A DNA stretch of 64,000 nt, from positions 62,001-126,000 of the forward strand of contig CAKQDH010000002.1 in the NCBI GenBank assembly GCA_934229385.1, read 5' to 3'. The stretch's first letter is position 1. Every line of letters begins with the position of its first letter. The stretch is from an uncultured Oenococcus sp. (lineage in GTDB: Bacteria > Bacillota > Bacilli > Lactobacillales > Lactobacillaceae). Shown here in pieces: positions 58,021 to 64,000 of this stretch. A program made the translations under genes and the position numbers. A model generated the notes under the pieces. It saw only the letters and a program-made list of their open reading frames with translations, was not told the DNA's origin and ran no database searches.

Positions 58021-58851
58021 TTATTTTATCCACCAAGTATCATAAACGTTAACTGGTAAATGGCGTTTATCTTTACTTGAAAGATATAATTTCTCTATTC
58101 TTTCTGCTGCTTTTTTTGAAACTTTTTTTCCTTCTAAATAATTATCAATATCATGATAAGAAACACCTAAAGCTACTTCATCTGGAAGAAGAGGGTTTTT
58201 CATTTCTAGGTCTGCAGTGGGTGTTTTTTTATAAAGTTTTTCAGGAGCCCTAAGTTCTTTTAGCATGGCTTTCCCTTGCCTTTTATTTAATCTCCAAAGT
58301 GGGTCTATATCTGTCCCTCCGTCCCCATATTTTGTGAAAAATCCAGCAAATGCTTCAGCAGCGTGGTCGGTTCCTATAACTACACCTTTATTTTCCCGAG
58401 CGATTGCATATTGGGCAATCATTCTTATTTTAGGTTTAATAGAGCCTTGACTTTTATCATCCACCTTAAGACCTGTTGTAGTTCGCAACTCTCTTGTTAA
58501 TGCATCGGTAGCCGTTTTAATATTTGTTGTTACTATTTTATCAGGTTTTATAAATTTTAAAGCTAATTGAGCAGATTCTTCGTCTAATTGCTTTCCATAG
58601 GGCTGTCGAACAGCTATAAACTTATATTTTTTATCACTTTTCTCATTAAGCTCATTAATTGATGTTTGTGCTATTTTACCGGCTAAGGTAGAATCTTGGC
58701 CCCCAGAAACGGCCAAAATATAGCTCTGGTATTTTGAATTTGCTAATAGATAGTTTTTTAAAAATGATATTGTTCTTTTAATTTCTTTTTTTGGATCTAT
58801 AGATGGTTGCACGTGTAGATCAGAAATTATTTTTTCTTGCAACAAACGCAT
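58021..58851 (-). CDS. nadE: NH3-dependent NAD synthetase
   Basis: 276 residues, the single-domain ammonia-dependent form. It adenylates and amidates nicotinic acid adenine dinucleotide to NAD+. YILAVSGGQDSTLAGKIAQ is the P-loop with SGGxDS, and VVIGTDHAAEAFAGFFTKYG holds the second conserved block. The inserted position between gyrA and rpsF on the opposite strand interrupts the usual core order. No pncB is adjacent. Confidence 0.97.
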   Translation of the reverse strand: MRLLQEKIISDLHVQPSIDPKKEIKRTISFLKNYLLANSKYQSYILAVSGGQDSTLAGKIAQTSINELNEKSDKKYKFIAVRQPYGKQLDEESAQLALKFIKPDKIVTTNIKTATDALTRELRTTTGLKVDDKSQGSIKPKIRMIAQYAIARENKGVVIGTDHAAEAFAGFFTKYGDGGTDIDPLWRLNKRQGKAMLKELRAPEKLYKKTPTADLEMKNPLLPDEVALGVSYHDIDNYLEGKKVSKKAAERIEKLYLSSKDKRHLPVNVYDTWWIK

Positions 58852-59188
58852 TTCGCTTCTCCGTTTTAGTTTTATTTTGTTCTAATTGTATATTGTTTTT
58901 ATATTTTTGAATTAAATTAGCGAAAATATTTTTAAGATATTAAAATGGGTTTTAATTTTCTCTCTAATTTAATATTTATTAGTTTATTTAAAGTAACAAA
59001 AATTTAATAAGTTTTGGAAGAAAATATCTTTATGCGGATTAAACATAAATATATTAGTTTTTTAAAATTAAAGAAATTATTTATTCTTGATTTTAAATGT
59101 ATTAATGGATAAGATAACAGTGTGGTTTTTAATCACTTCCTTACCGCTTTGTTTTTAGCGGCCAAAAAAGTCCAAAAGGAGAAAAAAA
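58852..59188 (+). promoter_or_regulatory. rpsF upstream region with possible S6:S18 leader
   Basis: About 340 bases between divergent nadE and rpsF. Near the end lie two small stems, AGTG ... CACT (about 59119-59137) and CCGCT-N8-AGCGG (59144-59161), followed by AAAGGAG and the rpsF ATG. Leaders of rpsF operons often fold into an S18-binding-site mimic for feedback by S6:S18, and this may be one. The rest is AT-rich and holds both promoters. Confidence 0.45.
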
Positions 59189-59638
59189 ATGTCAAAAAGT
59201 TATGAGCTAACTTATATTATTAGACCTAATTTAGAGAAAGAATCTAAAGATTCTTTAGTAAAGAGGTTTGATGATATTTTAACAAAAAATGGAGCTAAAA
59301 TAAACGATTCTTCTGATTGGGATACACGCCATTTGGCTTACGAAATAAATAATAATAAAACCGGTCTTTATCACATTGTTACTTTTACTACAGATAATAA
59401 TAAGCCTTTAAATGAATTCAATCGTTTATCTAAAATTAATAATGATATTTTGCGTCATATAGTAGTTTCTGTGAGTTTTGAAGAATTAAAAAGTTCACAT
59501 GAAAAACAAGCGGCAGCTGAGCAAAGAATAGCTGAGCATCATGCACAGCGTGAAGCAGAAAGAAAAGCTGCTCAAAGTACACAAAATCAGTCAGTTAATG
59601 ATTCGAATAATAAATCAGATACAAACAATAATAAATGA
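59189..59638 (+). CDS. rpsF: Ribosomal protein bS6
   Basis: 149 residues. The S6 core is clear at 1-97 ([12 protein letters not shown], then [20 protein letters not shown]). A low-complexity tail of about 45 residues rich in Asn, Gln, Ala and Ser follows; bacterial S6 is often 95-100 aa. Strong AAAAGGAG upstream. It begins the rpsF-ssb-rpsR operon, which pairs S6 with its partner S18. The stop overlaps the ssb Shine-Dalgarno. Confidence 0.98.
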   Translation: MSKSYELTYIIRPNLEKESKDSLVKRFDDILTKNGAKINDSSDWDTRHLAYEINNNKTGLYHIVTFTTDNNKPLNEFNRLSKINNDILRHIVVSVSFEELKSSHEKQAAAEQRIAEHHAQREAERKAAQSTQNQSVNDSNNKSDTNNNK

Positions 59639-59646
59639 GGAGCTTT

Positions 59647-60279
59647 ATGATTAATAAAGTCGTATTAGTAGGAAGATTAACACGTGATGTTGAGTTGCGC
59701 TATACAAATAGCGGGACCGCTGTAGCTTCTTTTTCATTAGCTGTAGAGCGTAATTTTACTAATCGTTCAGGAGAGCGTGAAGCAGATTTTATTAATTGCG
59801 TTATTTGGAGAAAACCAGCTGAGAATTTTTCTAATTTTACAGGAAAAGGTGCTATGGTTGCAGTTGAGGGGCATTTACAAACTCGTAATTATCAGAATAA
59901 CCAAGGTCAAAGAGTATATGTTACTGAAGTTGTTATCGATAATTTTCAGTTATTGGAAACAAGAGCACAATCAAAAGCTCGACGAGCTAACCAGAATAAC
60001 GATGGTAATAGTGGATCAGTAACAACAGGTTCGTCTATTAATAACGCTTCTAATAATAACGCTTCTAAAAGTAATAATTTTAATATCCCTGAAAATGGAA
60101 CTAGTAATAGAGTAGGTGCTAGTCAAGGTAATCCATTTGAATCACAATTTAAAGATAAAAATAAACGTAATAGTGGTAATTCTACTGATACAGGATCTGC
60201 TAAGTCTAATGATTCTAATAGTAATAATGATGATTCAGATGATTCTTTGGATATTTCCGATGATGATTTACCCTTTTAA
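59647..60279 (+). CDS. ssb: Single-stranded DNA-binding protein
   Basis: About 210 residues. The OB fold is at 1-105 ([20 protein letters not shown]). A long Asn/Ser-rich linker follows, ending in the acidic tip [13 protein letters not shown] that recruits partner proteins. The frame opens at 59635, but AGGAG lies right there, so the ATG at 59647 is the start. It sits between the two ribosomal protein genes, as is usual. Confidence 0.98.
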   Translation: MINKVVLVGRLTRDVELRYTNSGTAVASFSLAVERNFTNRSGEREADFINCVIWRKPAENFSNFTGKGAMVAVEGHLQTRNYQNNQGQRVYVTEVVIDNFQLLETRAQSKARRANQNNDGNSGSVTTGSSINNASNNNASKSNNFNIPENGTSNRVGASQGNPFESQFKDKNKRNSGNSTDTGSAKSNDSNSNNDDSDDSLDISDDDLPF

Positions 60280-60329
60280 TATTATTTCATTAAAATAAAA
60301 ATAATTAAAATTTAAGAAAGGAATTTATT

Positions 60330-60644
60330 ATGGCAAATGAAAAAAATTCAAGCCAAAGAGTTAAAACAGTTAATGGTGAAAGAACTAATAGGCCAAGACG
60401 CACTCCACGAGGTGATAGACGCCGTTTTCATCGAGGGGGCCGTAGGCGAGTAGATTATTTAGCTGTTAACCATATTGATTATGTAGATTATAAAGATGTG
60501 AATCTTTTAAAAAGGTTTATTGCAGATAATGGAAAGATTTTGCCTCGTAGAATAACAGGAACAAGTTCAAAAAACCAGCGTAAAATTGCTAGAGCAGTTA
60601 AACGTGCCCGCATTATGGCGCTTTTGCCTTTTACGGTAAAATAA
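60330..60644 (+). CDS. rpsR: Ribosomal protein bS18 with N-terminal extension
   Basis: 104 residues against about 78 for typical S18. The core [20 protein letters not shown] followed by [20 protein letters not shown] is canonical. The extra N-terminal part ([20 protein letters not shown]) and an Arg-rich stretch precede it. AAGGAA upstream of the ATG supports this start. The zinc-binding Cys residues of some S18 proteins are absent. Confidence 0.97.
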   Translation: MANEKNSSQRVKTVNGERTNRPRRTPRGDRRRFHRGGRRRVDYLAVNHIDYVDYKDVNLLKRFIADNGKILPRRITGTSSKNQRKIARAVKRARIMALLPFTVK

Positions 60645-60748
60645 TTTATTTATCAAATATGTCTGAACAGAGACTTTTTATTCTCTATAAAATTATTTAA
60701 GTCTTTAAACGATTAAGTTTGAGAATAAATTGTTTATTAAGATACTTG

Positions 60749-62821
60749 ATGTTTAAAATGGAAAAATTTAATAACAATTCTTCTAGATTTTCTAGGTTTC
60801 TTCGTAATAATTACCGAACTTTATACTTAATTTCTTTTTTTGCAATTTTACTTGCAATTTTGGGGCTTATTTTTGCTCTTAAGATAAATATTTTTTGGGG
60901 AGTTGGGTGGATAGTACTTGTTTTATTAATAGCTTATCTATTTTATAATTTTATTAATTCTTTAGGCGTTGATTTTCAAACTTATATGACTAATTTATAT
61001 GGTCGTGTTTCAATTTCCCAGACAAGCGCTTTAGAACAAATGCCAATTGGAATTATGCTTTTAGATTCTGATTTTAGAATTGAATGGTTTAATAAAAGTT
61101 TAGAAAAGATTTTGGGAAATTCTTCCTTTATCGGTAAAAATTTGAAAGAAGTTGATTCTGAACTTTTTTCTTATGTTCAATCAAATAAAAAGGGTGAAGC
61201 GGTTGAAATAGATTGGCACCAGGGAAAATTTCTTTTACAGGTTCAAAATGGTGGCCAAGCTATTTATTTAATGGATATGACTGATATTTCTAAATACCAG
61301 ATTATGTATGAAAAGAATCGTTTATTCTATGGGATTATTAATATTGATAATTATGAGGAAATAATTCGTGATATACCTGATTATAAGGCAAGTAGCTTGG
61401 TTGCTTTTTTCTCTAGCCGCTTAGGAAAGTGGTCAAAAAAATATCATTTATTTTTACAAAGAATAAGTGAAAATAGATATTTAATTTTTGGACGAATGCC
61501 GGACTTGAATTCGTTAGAAAAAGATCATTTTTCTATTGTTGATGATATAAGAGAAGAATCTCTCAAACAAAATATGCCTTTAAGTCTTTCGATTGGAATT
61601 GCTTGTGGTGTTTCGAATTTAAATAAATTATCTCAACTAGCTCAAAGGAGTTTAGACCTTGCTTTAGGAAGAGGTGGGGACCAAGTTGTAATTCGTGAAA
61701 AAGATAATCCTGCCATTTATTTTGGGGGAAATTCCAACCCCTTAGAGAAAAGAACCAGAGTTCGAGCCAGAATGATGGAAACAGCTCTCTCTGATTTATT
61801 TGACAATTCAGATTCAGTATTTATTGCTGGGCATAGAAATCCAGACATGGATTCGTTAGGTTCTGCTCTTGGTATTTGGCGGATGAGCCAAATCCATAAT
61901 TTAAATAAAGTTTATATTATTATTAATGAAAAAAATCTGCAGAATGAGATTCGTTTAGTTATTAAAAAAATAGATCAAGAAATTGATCAAAAAAATAAAA
62001 AAATAAAACAAGATGATAAAAGTAACCATTCTTTAATTAATTATCCCTTTATTTCGGAAAAGCAAGCGATGTCGTTGGCCGATGACAAAAGCCTCTTAGT
62101 GTTAGTGGATCATTGTCGGCCTAGTATTTCTTCAGCTGGATACCTTTTAGATAAGCTTAAATCTTCGTTAGTGGTTATAGATCATCATAGAGTTGCTGAT
62201 GAAAGCTTTAAAGAGAAACCACAATTGTTTTATATAGAACAATCTGCCTCTTCAACTTCTGAATTAGTTACAGAATTACTAGGTTATGAAGATCTTAGAA
62301 AATCTCCTATTTCGGAAGTAGAAGCAACAGCTCTATTAGGAGGAATTCAACTAGACACTAAGGGCTTTACTTTTCATACTGGTTCTAGGACTTTTGACGC
62401 GGCTAGTTTTTTAAGGTCATCAGGTGCTAATTCTGATCTGTTAAGGCGATTTAAAAAAGAACCAGAATCGTTCGTTTTAACTAAATCACACCTTATTCAA
62501 CAAGTTTCTATTAAAAATAATGTTGGGATTATTACCGGAGAAGATAAAACTTTTTATGATCCTATTGTTTGTGCTCAAGCAGTAGACTCTCTTTTAAAAA
62601 TCCAGGGCATTGCTGCAAGTTTTATAATTTTTAGAGTGAATGATGATGGGGTTAAAGTTTCAGCCCGTTCGGATGGATCACTTAATGTTCAAGTTATTAT
62701 GGAAAAAATGGGTGGCGGCGGATCATTGGCCAATGCTGCTTCTGTAGTTAAAAATCATAGCACTGAGGAAGTTACAAAAGAGCTAAGAAAAATAATCGAT
62801 TCTGTGGTTTTAACTAAATAA
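60749..62821 (+). CDS. gdpP: Cyclic-di-AMP phosphodiesterase GdpP
   Basis: About 690 residues. Two N-terminal transmembrane helices (about 20-75) are followed by a PAS-like domain, a degenerate GGDEF domain (about 165-300) and the DHH/DHHA1 phosphodiesterase. Metal motifs are AGHRNPDMDSLGS, VLVDHC and VVIDHHRVAD, and the C-terminal MGGGGSLANAA is the DHHA1 GGGH-like motif. It hydrolyses c-di-AMP, controlling osmotic and cell-wall homeostasis. The frame opens with TTG at 60719; the ATG at 60749 or 60758 is more likely. Confidence 0.96.
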   Translation: MFKMEKFNNNSSRFSRFLRNNYRTLYLISFFAILLAILGLIFALKINIFWGVGWIVLVLLIAYLFYNFINSLGVDFQTYMTNLYGRVSISQTSALEQMPIGIMLLDSDFRIEWFNKSLEKILGNSSFIGKNLKEVDSELFSYVQSNKKGEAVEIDWHQGKFLLQVQNGGQAIYLMDMTDISKYQIMYEKNRLFYGIINIDNYEEIIRDIPDYKASSLVAFFSSRLGKWSKKYHLFLQRISENRYLIFGRMPDLNSLEKDHFSIVDDIREESLKQNMPLSLSIGIACGVSNLNKLSQLAQRSLDLALGRGGDQVVIREKDNPAIYFGGNSNPLEKRTRVRARMMETALSDLFDNSDSVFIAGHRNPDMDSLGSALGIWRMSQIHNLNKVYIIINEKNLQNEIRLVIKKIDQEIDQKNKKIKQDDKSNHSLINYPFISEKQAMSLADDKSLLVLVDHCRPSISSAGYLLDKLKSSLVVIDHHRVADESFKEKPQLFYIEQSASSTSELVTELLGYEDLRKSPISEVEATALLGGIQLDTKGFTFHTGSRTFDAASFLRSSGANSDLLRRFKKEPESFVLTKSHLIQQVSIKNNVGIITGEDKTFYDPIVCAQAVDSLLKIQGIAASFIIFRVNDDGVKVSARSDGSLNVQVIMEKMGGGGSLANAASVVKNHSTEEVTKELRKIIDSVVLTK

Positions 62822-62852
62822 ATATTTGACAGAAAGATAGAATAAGAAAATT

Positions 62853-63308
62853 ATGAAAGTCATTTTTTTGAAAGATGTTAAAAATAAAGGAAAACGTGGG
62901 GAAATAAAAAGTGTTTCAGATGGTTATGCAAATAATTTCCTTATTAAAAATAAAAAAGCAGTTTATGCTTCTCCCCAAAATATTTCTAAATTACATGGGC
63001 AACAAAAGTTAGCAGAAAAAAAAGCTAATAAAATTTTAGAAAATTCTAAAAGTTTGAAAAAAAGATTAGAATTAAATAAAACTATTCTTGAATTTTCACA
63101 AAATGTTGGCCCAGATGGGAGATTAAATGGTTCTGTTACCTCAAAAGATATTGTTAACCAATTAAAAAAACAATTTTCAATAAATATTGATAAGCGTAAG
63201 CTTATTTTGCCTCGACCGATTAAAACTGTAGGACTTCATGAAATTTCTGTTAAGTTGCATCCTAAAGTCACCAGCGCTATTAAAGTAAATATTTCTCAAA
63301 GGAATTAA
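62853..63308 (+). CDS. rplI: Ribosomal protein bL9
   Basis: 151 residues. [20 protein letters not shown], then [14 protein letters not shown] form the L9 N-domain signature. A connecting helix leads to the C-domain ([16 protein letters not shown]). It follows gdpP after 31 bases and precedes dnaB, the typical order. Confidence 0.98.
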   Translation: MKVIFLKDVKNKGKRGEIKSVSDGYANNFLIKNKKAVYASPQNISKLHGQQKLAEKKANKILENSKSLKKRLELNKTILEFSQNVGPDGRLNGSVTSKDIVNQLKKQFSINIDKRKLILPRPIKTVGLHEISVKLHPKVTSAIKVNISQRN

Positions 63309-63329
63309 ATATTGGATTAATAATTAATA

Positions 63330-64000
63330 ATGGAAAGTAGTATTTTTAACAACAAAATACCTCAAGAAATCAAAACTGAAAAAGCTTTGCTCTCTTCTTT
63401 TTTTTATACTAGCAGTTTGGATAAACAACAAGAACTTTTAGATCGTATTTTGGGTATTATTTCAGAAGGTGACTTTTTTGATTCAAAAAATAAGAGAGTT
63501 TTTCATGCTATCAGCGAACTTTTAAATGATAATAAAATGGTTGAAACCCTAACTCTTTCGGATCAAATGCGTAGTGATAAAAGTCTATTATCAGTAGGTG
63601 GTGAAGGCTATATTTCTGAAATTATTGCTACGGACAGTACTAGCGCAAATGCAGAGAATTATGCAAAAGCGGTTCACGAGAAAGCAACCCAAAGGCATTT
63701 AATTGATCTTTCAAACCGAATTAACCGTTTAGCACATGATCCCAGTTCCCATTCCCTTAACTTGATTTCTGAAGCTCAGGAAGAACTTAATAAAATTGAG
63801 GGGAGTGCTGAAAATAATGATTTTATCACTTTAAAAAATTCTTTGGATAAAACGATTAATGAGTTGAACAGTTCAACTAAATCTAATTCTATTTTAAGAA
63901 AAAACGCTCTACCGAGTGGTTATGGTTTTCTCGATAAATTAACAAAAGGGTGGCAAAAGGATAATTTAATTGTTGTTGCGGCTCGTCCTGCTGTCGGCAA
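63330..64000 (+). CDS. dnaB: Replicative DNA helicase DnaB, C-terminus beyond window
   Basis: The plus strand is open from ATG 63330 to the window end (about 223 codons). IPQEIKTEKALLSSFF and FFDSKNKRVFHAISEL are the DnaB N-terminal domain, the linker helix follows, and LPSGYGFLDKLTKGWQKDNL begins the RecA-like domain. The window stops inside the Walker A region (VVAARPAVGK). It is the final gene of the origin-proximal block. Confidence 0.97.
   Translation, partial: MESSIFNNKIPQEIKTEKALLSSFFYTSSLDKQQELLDRILGIISEGDFFDSKNKRVFHAISELLNDNKMVETLTLSDQMRSDKSLLSVGGEGYISEIIATDSTSANAENYAKAVHEKATQRHLIDLSNRINRLAHDPSSHSLNLISEAQEELNKIEGSAENNDFITLKNSLDKTINELNSSTKSNSILRKNALPSGYGFLDKLTKGWQKDNLIVVAARPAVG

Noticed and set aside
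60661..60680. GTCT-GAACAG-AGAC and T-run after rpsR as a terminator
   Set aside because: The stem is only four base pairs; too weak to support.
1..64000. CRISPR arrays, tRNA or rRNA genes and prophage modules
   Set aside because: No regularly spaced repeats, no cloverleaf-like sequences and no phage structural genes were recognised in the window.

Overview
The window is AT-rich and looks like a chromosome segment from a member of the Lactobacillaceae. The evidence is the gene order rpmH-rnpA-yidC facing away from dnaA-dnaN-yaaA-recF-gyrB-gyrA, followed by rpsF-ssb-rpsR-gdpP-rplI-dnaB. TTG starts with good Shine-Dalgarno sequences, a mannose-class PTS with its DUF956 companion, and fused amino-acid ABC subunits support this. 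Species cannot be fixed from sequence reading alone. The replication origin lies here, split on both sides of dnaA (about 48.9-49.3 kb and 50.6-50.8 kb).

Layout. (1) 1-5.5 kb, minus strand: an organic-acid cluster read as aconitase, AEC-type carrier, decayed membrane protein, TIM-barrel amidohydrolase and an isocitrate/isopropylmalate dehydrogenase-family protein cut by the window edge. (2) 5.5-14.7 kb: sparse region with two decayed TnpB/OrfB remnants, a MIP18/SufT-like factor, two acyltransferase-3 membrane proteins, two NUDIX hydrolases, a Cof-type HAD phosphatase and a perfect 40-bp palindrome. (3) 14.7-21.8 kb: an apparently complete biotin-independent malonate decarboxylase operon (mdcH-A-B-C-D/E-G, with beta and gamma subunits fused) and a divergent LysR gene with a palindromic candidate operator between them. 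(4) 21.8-28.1 kb: amino-sugar genes nagB and murQ, a tyrosine-phosphatase-like protein, an MFS exporter and a LOG-family protein. (5) 28.3-31.2 kb: a cysteine/transsulfuration operon (cysK-like, cystathionine lyase/synthase, cysE) behind a promoter, a short ORF with four Cys codons and an intrinsic terminator. This is the most interesting candidate in the window, a possible cysteine-sensing leader-peptide attenuator. (6) 31.2-43 kb: amino-acid permease, acetyltransferase, fused glutamine-type ABC protein, two orphan proteins, metallophosphoesterase, DUF536 protein, glycerol kinase with unusual residues and a CsbD-like small protein, with long AT-rich gaps. (7) 43.5-47.3 kb: mannose-class PTS IIAB-IIC-IID and DUF956. 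(8) 47.4-64 kb: dense replication and translation core.

The segment contrasts a compact core around the origin with accessory regions that have long gene-free gaps and several pseudogene remnants, which suggests ongoing genome decay. Malonate decarboxylase would turn malonate into acetate and CO2. The aconitase cluster handles tri- or dicarboxylates, and its AEC carrier could serve either system. The cysteine operon would allow cysteine synthesis from serine and sulfur transfer between methionine and cysteine.
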